The position numbers and the translations under genes are program-made. The notes under the pieces are model-generated. The model searched no databases. It was not told where the DNA came from and saw only the letters and a program-made list of their open reading frames with translations. 64,000 nucleotides of DNA from Corynebacterium incognita (GTDB lineage Bacteria; Actinomycetota; Actinomycetes; Mycobacteriales; Mycobacteriaceae): the NCBI RefSeq assembly GCF_014217255.1, contig NZ_CP059404.1, positions 1,178,001 to 1,242,000 on the forward strand. Direction: 5' to 3'. Positions 36,291-44,637 of the stretch are shown here, piece by piece. Each line of letters starts with the position of its first letter. The first letter of the stretch is position 1.

Positions 36291-37784
36291 TTAGGACTGC
36301 TTGCCAAAGACCGGGTTGTGGACCTTGCCCAGGTTGATGTGCACAGCCTGCTGGTCGGTGTAGAAATCGATGGAGCGGTAGCCACCCTCGTGTCCGAGGC
36401 CGGAGGCCTTCACTCCGCCGAACGGGGTGCGCAAGTCACGCACGTTATTGGAATTGAGCCACACCATGCCGGCCTCCACGTTCTGCGCGAAGTTGTGGGC
36501 GCGCTGCAGGTTGGAGGTCCACACGTAGGCGGCCAGGCCGTACTTAGTGTTGTTGGCCAGCTCCAGGGCCTCTTCCTCGGTGTCAAACGGGGTGATGGCC
36601 ACGACGGGGCCGAAGATCTCTTCCTGGAAGATGCGCGCGTCCGGCTTCACGTCCACGAAGACGGTGGGCTGGACGAAGTTGCCCTCGGGGAAGCCCTCGG
36701 GGCGCTCGCCGCCGGCAGCCAGGGTGGCCTCCTGCTTACCAATCTCGATGTAGGAGGTCACCTTCTCGTAGTGATCCGGGTGCACCAGGGCACCGACCTC
36801 GGTGGTCTCATCGGAAGGCAGACCAACCTTCACGCGCTTGGCCTGCGCGGCGTAGCGCTCCACGAACTCGTCGTAGATGCCACGCTGGACCAAGATACGG
36901 GAGCCGGCGGTGCAGCGCTCGCCGTTGAGCGAGAAGACGCCGAAGATGCAGGCGTCGATGGCGGTCTCCAGATCAGCGTCGTCGAACACGATAGCCGGGG
37001 ACTTGCCACCGAGCTCCATGGACAGGCCCTTGAGGTGCGGCGCGGCGTTAGCGAAGATGATCTGGCCGGTGCGGGACTCACCGGTAAACGAAATCAGCGG
37101 CACGTCCGGGTGCTTGACCAGCGGATCGCCTGCGAAGCCCTCCTCGCCAAAGCCGTTGACCAGGTTGAACACGCCCTTCGGCAGACCGGCTTCCTCGAAA
37201 ATACCGGCCCACAGCTGCGCGGTCAGCGGGGTGAACTCAGCGGGCTTGAGCACCACGGAGTTGCCGGTGGCAATGGCGGGAGCCAGCTTCCACGACTCCA
37301 GCATGAACGGGGTGTTCCACGGGGTGATGAGGCCAGCGACGCCGATCGGCTTGCGGTTCACGTAGTTGATCTGGCGGCCCGGAACCTTGAAGGCGTCGTC
37401 GGTCTGCGCGACGATGAGGTCGGCGAAGAAACGGAAATTCTCCGCGGCGCGCTTGGCCTGGCCTTTCGCCTGCGTGATAGGGAGGCCGGAGTCGAAGGAC
37501 TCCCACTGCGCCAGGACGTCGTGACGCGACTCCACGGTGTCGGCAATCTTGTTGAGCACACGGGCGCGTTCCCGCGGCAGCATAGTGGACCAGGGGCCGT
37601 TCTCGAAGGCGTCCTTGGCGGCGGCCACGGCCTTGTCGATGTCCGCGGGCTTACCGGAGGCGGCCTGGATGTAGGTCTCGTTGGTGGTGGGATCCAGGAC
37701 ATCGAAGAACTCGCCGTCCTCGGACGGGACGAACTCGCCGTTGATGTAGTGCAGGATCTTTTCTGGCAGGTCGTGCGGCTTCAT
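36291..37784 (-). CDS. hpaE: 5-carboxymethyl-2-hydroxymuconate semialdehyde dehydrogenase (HpaE)
   Basis: A 497-residue aldehyde dehydrogenase with GVAGLITPWNTPFMLESWK (typical of HpaE), FTGESRTGQ, the base Glu in MELGGKSPAIV and the nucleophile Cys in NGERCTAGSR. It oxidises the ring-opened semialdehyde made by HpaD. Its ATG overlaps the gntR stop codon by 4 bp, behind AAGGAG. Confidence 0.92.
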   Translation of the reverse strand: MKPHDLPEKILHYINGEFVPSEDGEFFDVLDPTTNETYIQAASGKPADIDKAVAAAKDAFENGPWSTMLPRERARVLNKIADTVESRHDVLAQWESFDSGLPITQAKGQAKRAAENFRFFADLIVAQTDDAFKVPGRQINYVNRKPIGVAGLITPWNTPFMLESWKLAPAIATGNSVVLKPAEFTPLTAQLWAGIFEEAGLPKGVFNLVNGFGEEGFAGDPLVKHPDVPLISFTGESRTGQIIFANAAPHLKGLSMELGGKSPAIVFDDADLETAIDACIFGVFSLNGERCTAGSRILVQRGIYDEFVERYAAQAKRVKVGLPSDETTEVGALVHPDHYEKVTSYIEIGKQEATLAAGGERPEGFPEGNFVQPTVFVDVKPDARIFQEEIFGPVVAITPFDTEEEALELANNTKYGLAAYVWTSNLQRAHNFAQNVEAGMVWLNSNNVRDLRTPFGGVKASGLGHEGGYRSIDFYTDQQAVHINLGKVHNPVFGKQS

Positions 37785-38437
37785 GAGGTTTCTCCTTCGT
37801 TGAGTTGTTCGCGGTAGCTTTCCGACGTCGTGAGTCGGTGTCGGCGTGCCATGGTCTCGATGTAGTCGACGTCGGCGCGCGCGGCAATGAGGTCGATGAG
37901 TTGTTGGTGTTCAGCCACCGATTCCACGGCCCGTCCGGGGACGTAGCGGAACGTGGAGACGCGGTGGTATTCCAGTTGCTCCCACTCCACGAGCAGCAGC
38001 TCTGTGAGGCGTTCGTTGGGGCACTGGCCGAACAACGTGTTGTGAAATTGCTTATTCAGTTCGGTGAATCGGACGGGGTCAAAGTCCTCGAGCAGGCCGG
38101 CCATCTCGCTATTGATAGTTCGCGCTGTCTCGAGGTCGTCGTGTTGCAGCAAGGGGGCGGACAGCGCCGTGGCCCGGCCCTCGAGCAGCGCCACGGTCTC
38201 CATCGCTTCGAAGTACGCGTGGCGGTTGTGCTCGGTCACCCGGGCGCCGACGTTGCGCTCAAAGGTGACGAGCCCCTCGGCCTCGAGTTGCCGGATGGCC
38301 TCGCGGACGGGAACCACGGACATTCCCAGCTCCTCGGCGATGTGCCCAAGGACCAGGCGGTGCCCGGGCTCGTACTCGCGGGTCCGGATGCGTTCCCGGG
38401 CCCATTCGTAGGCCTGCTGCGCTTTAGACGCTGTGAT
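37781..38437 (-). CDS. GntR-family (FadR/FCD) transcriptional regulator, probable ATC start
   Basis: A 218-residue regulator read from an ATC codon. The N-terminal winged helix runs AYEWARERIRTREYEPGHRL ... LGHIAEELGMSVVPVREAIRQLE (about residues 8-60), followed by an all-helical FCD ligand domain. The first in-frame ATG, at 38323, would cut the winged helix in half. No ATG, GTG or TTG exists between it and the in-frame stop upstream, but ATC lies 9 nt after a perfect GGAGG. It is embedded in the operon, 2 bp after hpaG. It probably controls the pathway through the 12-bp palindromes at 39908 and 41358. Confidence 0.82.
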   Translation of the reverse strand: MTASKAQQAYEWARERIRTREYEPGHRLVLGHIAEELGMSVVPVREAIRQLEAEGLVTFERNVGARVTEHNRHAYFEAMETVALLEGRATALSAPLLQHDDLETARTINSEMAGLLEDFDPVRFTELNKQFHNTLFGQCPNERLTELLLVEWEQLEYHRVSTFRYVPGRAVESVAEHQQLIDLIAARADVDYIETMARRHRLTTSESYREQLNEGETS

Positions 38438-38439
38438 GG

Positions 38440-39867
38440 CTATTCACCTCCCTTCGTGCGTTCATACGCCTCCCGGTTCGCGCCGGTGGGCGGGAACATG
38501 CCGTCGAGGCTGGCGCCATTGGCCACCTGCTCGGCCACCCACTCGTCCTCATGTTCTTTTGCCAGAGTGTCCGCCACGACGTCCGCGACGATGTCGCGGG
38601 GGATAACGACCACGCCGTCGTCGTCGCCGACGATGACGTCGCCCGGGATGACGGCGGCGTTACCGCAGGCCACCGCGACGTCGGACTCCCATGGCACGTT
38701 CTTGCGGCCGAGCACGCACGGGTGCGGGCCCTGGGTGAACACGGGCAGGCCGATCTCCTTGACGGCCTCGTAGTCGCGCACCGCGCCGTCGGTCACCACG
38801 CCGGCCGCGCCCCGGGTCTTAGCCCGCAACGCAAGGATGTCGCCGAGCGTGCCCGCGTTGCGTTCACCGCGCGCCTCGATCACGATGACCTCGCCCTCCG
38901 CCACGGAGTCGAAGACCTTCTTCTGGGCGTTGAAGCCGCCGCCGTGGGTCTTGAACAGATCCTCGCGCAGGGGAAGGAAGCGCAGCGTCCGCGCGGTCCC
39001 CACGAGCTTCGTGCCGGGGGTCTGGGGGTATACGCCTTCGATGACGCACTGCTTGATACCGCGCTTCATCAGCTGCGCACTGAGTCCTGCGGTAGGCGCC
39101 TTCTTGAGATCCTCGAGCAACTGTGGGTCAAGTCCATTATTGGTGGAGTAGCCGTAGGCGTCCTCACGCTGTTTGTCGTCCACCTTGGGGAGCATGCCGA
39201 CGGCCCCGTCAAAATCCCCGGGCCCCTCCACAACCTCGGTGCGAAGCTTGCCTGTCGACAGCCCGCCGGGCACGTCGACCTCCACCTCGACCATGTCGCC
39301 GGGTTCCACGACCGTGGAACCGGCCGGGGTACCCGTAAGAATGAGGTCGCCAGGCTCGAGGGTCATGTGCTGGGAGAGGTCGGCAACGAATTGTGCGAGC
39401 GGGAAAATCAGATCCTCATCCGACGTGGTGCCCTCCTGGACGAGTTCGCCGTTGACCCACGTGCGCAGCCGAAGGCCGCGGGGATCGATCTCGCGGGCGT
39501 CGAGAAGCTCCGGGCCCACCGGGGTATAACCGTCACGTGACTTTGAACGGGTGTTACTGCCCTTGTCCTGAGCACGGTAGTCATAGAGCCCGAGATCGTT
39601 GGAGGCGGTGACGTGAGAGACGTAGTCCCACGCGTCCGCGAGGGAGACGTTCTTGGCCTCCTTTCCGATGACGAGTGCGATCTCGCCCTCGAAGGCGAGC
39701 AGCTCGGTACCCGCCGGACGAACCACCTGTCCACTCCCGGCGAGGGAGCTGGTGGCCTTCATGAAGTAGGACGGTAGCTTGGGCCGACGGCCACGTTGCG
39801 CTGCGCGCGACTCGAAGGCCACGTGCACCGCGATGATCTTGCCTGGTTGCTGGGGAAGGGGACTCAC
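38440..39867 (-). CDS. FAH-family decarboxylase/isomerase fused to an RraA-like domain (HpaG-like)
   Basis: A 475-residue two-domain protein. Residues about 1-225 are a fumarylacetoacetate-hydrolase fold (FMKATSSLAGSG, FEGEIALVIGKEA, GDLILTGTPAGS), as in HpaG. Residues about 245-465 are an RraA/HMG-aldolase fold with GTLGDILALRAKTRGAAGVVTDGAVRD, the Arg-Asp metal motif of RraA-type decarboxylase/aldolases. E. coli HpaG is instead two FAH domains (decarboxylase plus isomerase), so the RraA domain may replace one activity. The GTG start follows AAGGAG; it is the first gene of the operon. Confidence 0.85.
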   Translation of the reverse strand: MSPLPQQPGKIIAVHVAFESRAAQRGRRPKLPSYFMKATSSLAGSGQVVRPAGTELLAFEGEIALVIGKEAKNVSLADAWDYVSHVTASNDLGLYDYRAQDKGSNTRSKSRDGYTPVGPELLDAREIDPRGLRLRTWVNGELVQEGTTSDEDLIFPLAQFVADLSQHMTLEPGDLILTGTPAGSTVVEPGDMVEVEVDVPGGLSTGKLRTEVVEGPGDFDGAVGMLPKVDDKQREDAYGYSTNNGLDPQLLEDLKKAPTAGLSAQLMKRGIKQCVIEGVYPQTPGTKLVGTARTLRFLPLREDLFKTHGGGFNAQKKVFDSVAEGEVIVIEARGERNAGTLGDILALRAKTRGAAGVVTDGAVRDYEAVKEIGLPVFTQGPHPCVLGRKNVPWESDVAVACGNAAVIPGDVIVGDDDGVVVIPRDIVADVVADTLAKEHEDEWVAEQVANGASLDGMFPPTGANREAYERTKGGE

Positions 39868-39907
39868 TACGGGTTCTCCTTGCAGAATGACGGAAAATCT
39901 TGACCAC

Positions 39908-39919
39908 ATCGTATATGAT
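39908..39919. promoter_or_regulatory. Putative GntR operator (ATCGTATATGAT)
   Basis: A 12-bp near-palindrome in the divergent promoter region between the hpaG-like gene and the MHS transporter. It differs by one base from the perfect palindrome at 41358, which makes it a likely shared operator of the cluster's GntR regulator. Confidence 0.65.
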
Positions 39920-40005
39920 TCCCCTCAGACCCGCAAGTGGTTCAGTTCACAAATGTGCGCCATGCTGTTGCAGGCCACTCGCTTTAACCCCGGAGAGAGG
40001 ATCTC

Positions 40006-41334
40006 ATGTCCACTGCCCCCGTCACCATGAAGGAACGTCGCCGCGTAGTCGCCGCGACGACCATCGGTACCGCCATCGAGTGGTACGACTACTTCCTGTA
40101 CGCCGCAGTCGCCGGCCTGGTGTTTAACAAGCTGATGTTCGGCCCGCTCGACGCCGGTCTCGCCACGGTCGTCTCCTTCCTCTCGGTGGGCTTATCCTTC
40201 CTATTCCGCCCTCTCGGCGCTTTTTTGGCCGGACATTGTGGCGATAAGTACGGCCGTCGCGTCATCTTGATGGTCACCCTGTTCGCCATGGGTGGCGCGA
40301 CCACCCTCATTGGCCTCTTGCCCACCTATGACACCGCAGGCATCTGGGCTCCCATCCTGCTCATCGTTCTGCGCATTATCCAGGGCATTTCCGCCGGCGG
40401 AGAGTGGGGCGGCGCCGTCTTGATGGCCGTGGAACACGCTCCCAACAATAAGCGCGGACTCTTCGGCGCCGGCCCCCAGGTGGGCGTTCCCGCAGGTCTG
40501 CTGCTGTCGTCGGGAGTGCTCGCCATCATGGATAAAATCGCGCCTGGCGACGCCTTCATGGAGTGGGGCTGGCGGATCCCGTTCCTGTTTTCCATCGTCC
40601 TGGTGTTGGTGGGCTATTTCATCCGTATGGGCGTGGACGAATCGCCCGTGTTTGCCGAGCTGGAGCACCGCGAGGAAGCACCTCACCCGATGGCGGTGTT
40701 GTTCAAGCGCCACTGGGGCCTCGTTCTCACGGCGGCACTGGTCTTCGCCGGTAACGGCACCGTGGGTTACATGACCACCGGTGGCTACATCCAGAACTAC
40801 ACCACGAACCCAGAGGGCCTCGCCTTTGATCGCGGCGATATCCTCACCGCCGTGACGGTCTCCGCCGCCACCTGGATGCTGTTTACGTTGTTCGCGGGCT
40901 TCGTCTCAGACTTCATCGGCCGCCGCTGGACCTACCTCATTGGCTTCGTCGCCCAGGCGATCTCCGCGGCTATGCTGTTCCCCCTGGTCAATACCGGCTC
41001 CTTGGCGATGGTCTACGCCGCCCTCCTCCCGCTGACCTTCGGCCTCGGTATGACCTACGGCGCACAATCAGCGATGTACGCGGAACTGTTCCCAGCCGCC
41101 ATCCGCACCTCGGGGGTCTCCATTTCTTACGCCCTGGGGTCCATCCTGGGTGGCGCCTTTGCCCCGATGATCGCCGCAGCGCTTGTCGACGCCACGGGCT
41201 CCACGTTCGCGGTCAGTGGCTACCTCGTGACCGCCTCCATCATCGGCTTTGCCTGCGCGTTTCTCCTGCGCGAGACGAAGGGGGCCGACCTCAGCCCGGA
41301 CGCTGCGCCCCGCCGCCCATTTATTTTTAGCTAG
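40006..41334 (+). CDS. MHS-family MFS transporter (aromatic acid/proton symporter)
   Basis: A 442-residue 12-helix transporter of the metabolite:H+ symporter family. It has the signature opening GTAIEWYDYFLYAAVAGLVF, the loop 2-3 motif GHCGDKYGRRVILM and GEWGGAVLMAVEHAP. MHS members carry dicarboxylates, shikimate and aromatic acids. Divergent transcription from the homoprotocatechuate operon and a shared palindrome make 4-hydroxyphenylacetate, or a close analogue, the likely cargo. The start follows GGAGAGAGG. Confidence 0.88.
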   Translation: MSTAPVTMKERRRVVAATTIGTAIEWYDYFLYAAVAGLVFNKLMFGPLDAGLATVVSFLSVGLSFLFRPLGAFLAGHCGDKYGRRVILMVTLFAMGGATTLIGLLPTYDTAGIWAPILLIVLRIIQGISAGGEWGGAVLMAVEHAPNNKRGLFGAGPQVGVPAGLLLSSGVLAIMDKIAPGDAFMEWGWRIPFLFSIVLVLVGYFIRMGVDESPVFAELEHREEAPHPMAVLFKRHWGLVLTAALVFAGNGTVGYMTTGGYIQNYTTNPEGLAFDRGDILTAVTVSAATWMLFTLFAGFVSDFIGRRWTYLIGFVAQAISAAMLFPLVNTGSLAMVYAALLPLTFGLGMTYGAQSAMYAELFPAAIRTSGVSISYALGSILGGAFAPMIAAALVDATGSTFAVSGYLVTASIIGFACAFLLRETKGADLSPDAAPRRPFIFS

Positions 41335-41357
41335 TTTCCCTTGTCGCAGACCGAGCC

Positions 41358-41369
41358 ATCATATATGAT
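41358..41369. promoter_or_regulatory. Putative GntR operator (perfect palindrome ATCATATATGAT)
   Basis: A perfect 12-bp palindrome 82-93 bp upstream of the flavin monooxygenase start. It is nearly identical to the site at 39908, so both transcription units pointing rightward and the leftward operon may be co-controlled. Confidence 0.65.
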
Positions 41370-41450
41370 TCCGAGTATTGCGTCATAGATCACATGCATT
41401 GCTGTCAGTGACTGCCATCATTATATTTTGACCCAGGAGGGACCCCCTTA

Positions 41451-43205
41451 ATGTTGTTCCACCACAACGGCTACGTTTCCGAAGACCCGCGCGTCCTGCC
41501 TGCCGAGGGCACGCGTCCCGCCGAGCTCCCCGACACCATGGACGTCCTCATCGTGGGCTCCGGACCCGCGGGCATGATCGCCGCAGCGCAGCTATCCATG
41601 TTCCCCTCGGTGCACACGCGCATCATCGAGAAGCGCGAAGGCCGCCTCCCCCTGGGACAAGCCGATGGCATCCAGTCCCGTTCAGTGGAAACCTTCCAGG
41701 CTTTCGGCTTTGCCAATGAAATCATTGACGAGGCCTTCGAGATCACCGAGATGTCCTTCTGGGCCAATGACAACGGCACGATCGTCCGCGGCCCCCGCCC
41801 GCTTGACGACGAACAGGGGATCTCCGAGTTCCCACACCTCATCGTCAACCAGGCCCGGGTCCTCGATTACTTCGCACGGTTCATGAAGCGTTCGCCTTCG
41901 CGAATGGAGCCGGACTACGGCTGGGAATTCGTCACCCTCGAGGTCAACAGGGGAGAGGAATACCCTGTGCACGTCACGGTGACAGATGGAACAACGGAAC
42001 GCACCGTCAAAGCCAAGTACGTCGTGGGTTGCGATGGCGCGCGTTCCAAGGTGCGCAAGTCTATTGGCCGCAAGCTGGAGGGCAAGTCTGCCAACCACGC
42101 CTGGGGCGTTATGGACGCACTGGTGGACACTGATTTCCCGGACTGGCGCACCAAATGCGCGATCCATTCCGCAGCGGGTTCCATCCTGCACATTCCGCGT
42201 GAGGGCGGTTTCCTGTGCCGCATTTACGTGGACCTGGGGGAGTCCTACGAAGGCGTCCGCGACACCCCGTTGGAGCGCGTCATCGAGAAGGCCAACGAGA
42301 TCTACGCGCCGTATTCGATTGACGTCAAAGAGGTGGCGTGGCACTCCATCTACGAGGTCGGTCACCGCCTCGTCGACGGTTTCACCGACGAGCAGGAAGA
42401 CCCCCGCGTCTTCCTCACCGGCGACGCCTGCCACACCCACTCCGCCAAGGCCGGGCAGGGCATGAACGTGTCCATGCAGGATGGCTTCAACATCGGCTGG
42501 AAGCTGGGGCACGTGTTGGATGGCCGCGCCCCCGAGGAACTGCTCCGTACCTACCACGACGAGCGTCAGCCAGCGGCCGCGAACCTCATCAGCTTCGACC
42601 GCGAGTGGTCCTCGCTCATGGCCGACCCGCAGGCGGATCCCAGCGAGGTGGAGCGCTACTACGTCACCGCGGAGGAGTTCGCCGCGGGCATGATGACCGA
42701 ATACTCGGAGAACCTCGTCACGGGCCACCGCGACCACCAAGACCTGGCCACGGGATTCCCGGTGGGTCGCCGCTTTAAGTCCTACCGCGCGATGCGCCGT
42801 TGCGACGCCCGCACGCTGCACCTAGGACACGAACACACGGCGGACGGTCGCTGGCGCGTGTATGTGTTCGCCGATGAGAGCACCGAGGCGCTCCAGGCAT
42901 GGGCAGAAAACATGCACGTCGATCCCGAGCTTGTCGACGCCCGCGTCATCTACCAGCAGCCCTATCGCTCCTTCGAGGTGCTGGATGCGCCGGAGCTCTT
43001 CCGCCCCAAGGTCGGCAAGCTGAACATCCCCGCGTGGGAGCAGGTCTGGGCCGCTATCGAGGGCGAGGACATCTTTGACGCTCGCGGCATCTCCCGCGAC
43101 GGCGCGGTGGTGGTCGTCCGCCCTGACCAGTACGTCGGCGGCGTCTTCCCGCTCAACTCCACGAATGAAATCCAGCAATTTTTCGCGAAAGTCTTGCGAA
43201 AGTAG
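41451..43205 (+). CDS. Single-component FAD-dependent aromatic hydroxylase (phenol 2-monooxygenase/MobA-like)
   Basis: A 584-residue flavoprotein of the p-hydroxybenzoate-hydroxylase fold. The FAD motif VLIVGSGPAGMIAAAQL is at about residues 32-48, GCDGARSKVRKSIG is the DG motif, and VFLTGDACHTHSAKAGQGMNVSMQDGFNIGWKL is the GD motif. A C-terminal thioredoxin-like domain (about 430-584) is as in phenol hydroxylase and 3-hydroxybenzoate 4-hydroxylase. In this cluster it is the only candidate to make the HpaD substrate, so it probably hydroxylates 3- or 4-hydroxyphenylacetate to the catechol. AGGAGGG precedes the ATG. Confidence 0.85.
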   Translation: MLFHHNGYVSEDPRVLPAEGTRPAELPDTMDVLIVGSGPAGMIAAAQLSMFPSVHTRIIEKREGRLPLGQADGIQSRSVETFQAFGFANEIIDEAFEITEMSFWANDNGTIVRGPRPLDDEQGISEFPHLIVNQARVLDYFARFMKRSPSRMEPDYGWEFVTLEVNRGEEYPVHVTVTDGTTERTVKAKYVVGCDGARSKVRKSIGRKLEGKSANHAWGVMDALVDTDFPDWRTKCAIHSAAGSILHIPREGGFLCRIYVDLGESYEGVRDTPLERVIEKANEIYAPYSIDVKEVAWHSIYEVGHRLVDGFTDEQEDPRVFLTGDACHTHSAKAGQGMNVSMQDGFNIGWKLGHVLDGRAPEELLRTYHDERQPAAANLISFDREWSSLMADPQADPSEVERYYVTAEEFAAGMMTEYSENLVTGHRDHQDLATGFPVGRRFKSYRAMRRCDARTLHLGHEHTADGRWRVYVFADESTEALQAWAENMHVDPELVDARVIYQQPYRSFEVLDAPELFRPKVGKLNIPAWEQVWAAIEGEDIFDARGISRDGAVVVVRPDQYVGGVFPLNSTNEIQQFFAKVLRK

Positions 43206-43230
43206 AACGGCAAGGAATACTATCCAAACC

Positions 43231-43266
43231 ATGGGTATTCAGAACAACTGGTGGTGGCTCGCTTAA
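43231..43266 (+). CDS. trpL: trp leader peptide (MGIQNNWWWLA)
   Basis: An 11-codon open frame with three consecutive Trp codons, followed at once by the attenuator hairpins and trpE. Stalling at the Trp codons when charged tRNA-Trp is scarce would favour the antiterminator. It starts at ATG behind GGAATA-type sequence. Confidence 0.93.
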   Translation: MGIQNNWWWLA

Positions 43267-43316
43267 CGGCGGGCTCTTAGTTGTACCCAAGGCTCGCTAA
43301 TTATGCGGGCCTTTTG
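43256..43316 (+). promoter_or_regulatory. trp operon attenuator
   Basis: Segment 1 GGCTCGC (43256-43262), segment 2 GCGGGC (43269-43274), segment 3 GGCTCGC (43291-43297) and segment 4 GCGGGCC (43305-43311) can pair 1:2, 2:3 or 3:4. The 3:4 hairpin AAGGCTCGC/GCGGGCCTT (43289-43313) is followed by TTGTCGTTTT and is the terminator. Segment 1 overlaps the leader peptide's end, as required for ribosome control. Confidence 0.9.
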
Positions 43317-43356
43317 TCGTTTTCCTGACTCTGTGCCCGCAGTGAAAGGAATAACA

Positions 43357-44637
43357 ATGGACATCCCGTACACCCCCGACGTCGCGTCGCAGTTCGCCCG
43401 CTTCGCCGATCCGCACAATTCCATCCTGCTGGAGACAGCGGACGTGGAGTCGCGTAGCCTCGCCGTGCTCAAGGCGGCACTCCGCGTGCGCTGCGATGGG
43501 AACGAGGTGACGCTCACTGCCTTCACCGAGACGGGTAGGGACATCAAAGCCCATGTTTCACGTGAAACATCGATTGACGTTCTACGCGAGATCCGCGACA
43601 TGGGCCACCTCCTCGTCGGCGCCTTCGCCTATGACTTTGAGGCGGAGCCCCTGCCCGCGGCTCACGATACCTTCCCGGACTACGAGTTCTTCGTGCCCGA
43701 AATCCTGCTTCGCGTCGACCATGCGAAGAAGACCGCCACCATCACCACCCACTCCACCCTGCCGAACCCCCGGCCACAGCCGGTCGCCGCGCCCGACGTC
43801 CCGCGCACCGCCACCGCGAGCAAAGCCGACGCCGAGTTCCGCAGGGACGTCGAAAAGCTCCAGGAGCACATCGCGGCGAAAGAAATTGACCAAGTGGTCC
43901 CGTCCCGCTATTTCTCCGTCGAGTGCCCCGATGCGCTCGCCGCGTACCGGCGCCTCAAGGAGTCCAATCCGAGCCCTTATCTGTTCTATCTTCGCGGCGA
44001 GGACTACGACCTCATCGGCTCCTCGCCGGAATCAAACCTCCGCTTCAACGCAGACAACCGCGAAATTCGGATCAGTCCGATCGCCGGCACTCGTCCTCGT
44101 GGCGCGACCCCGGACGAGGACTACCTCAACGAGCGCGACCTGCGCACTAACGCGAAGGAACTCGCCGAGCACGTCATGCTCATCGACCTCGCGCGCGAGG
44201 ACCTCGGCGCGATCGCCGACGATCTCCGCGTTCCTCGCGTCCTTAACGTGGACCGCTACTCGCGCGTCATGCACCTCGTCTCCGCAGTGACGGGCACGCT
44301 GCGCCCCGGCCTCGACGCCTTCGACGCCTACCGCGCCTGCATGACCATGGGCACCCTCACCGGGGCGCCCAAGCCGCGCGCCGCGCAACTGATTCGGGAC
44401 GTCGAGAAGCACCGCCGCGGCTCCTTCGGCGGGGCAGTGGGCTACTTCGAGCCCGACGGCACGATGGACACCGCGATCATCATCCGCAGCGCATTCATCA
44501 AGGACGACGTCGCACACGTCGCGGCGGGGGCCGGCGTAGTGGCCGACTCCACCCCGCAGGGCGAGGCGGATGAGACCTTCCACAAGGCCTCCGCGGTCCT
44601 GCACGCTATCGCCCCGGAGTTGGAGGTCGTGCGATGA
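43357..44637 (+). CDS. trpE: Anthranilate synthase component I
   Basis: A 426-residue chorismate-utilising enzyme that makes anthranilate from chorismate with ammonia. The catalytic C-terminal half shows PIAGTRPRG, HVMLIDLAREDLG, TLTGAPKPRAAQLI and GGAVGYFEPDG. The N-terminus has ILLETADVES (about residues 23-32), close to the LLES tryptophan feedback site. It is shorter than the about 500-residue common form. The next gene is trpD: no trpG glutaminase is present in the operon. A parS site lies in codons for VSRET (about residues 67-71). The start follows AAAGGA. Confidence 0.93.
   Translation: MDIPYTPDVASQFARFADPHNSILLETADVESRSLAVLKAALRVRCDGNEVTLTAFTETGRDIKAHVSRETSIDVLREIRDMGHLLVGAFAYDFEAEPLPAAHDTFPDYEFFVPEILLRVDHAKKTATITTHSTLPNPRPQPVAAPDVPRTATASKADAEFRRDVEKLQEHIAAKEIDQVVPSRYFSVECPDALAAYRRLKESNPSPYLFYLRGEDYDLIGSSPESNLRFNADNREIRISPIAGTRPRGATPDEDYLNERDLRTNAKELAEHVMLIDLAREDLGAIADDLRVPRVLNVDRYSRVMHLVSAVTGTLRPGLDAFDAYRACMTMGTLTGAPKPRAAQLIRDVEKHRRGSFGGAVGYFEPDGTMDTAIIIRSAFIKDDVAHVAAGAGVVADSTPQGEADETFHKASAVLHAIAPELEVVR
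43554..43569. promoter_or_regulatory. parS-type ParB binding site 2, inside trpE
   Basis: A perfect 16-bp parS palindrome within coding sequence, read as VSRET by trpE. Confidence 0.92.

Noticed and set aside
36318..37817. A 499-codon open frame on the + strand.
   Set aside because: Antisense to hpaE; composition is typical of a shadow frame and there is no motif.
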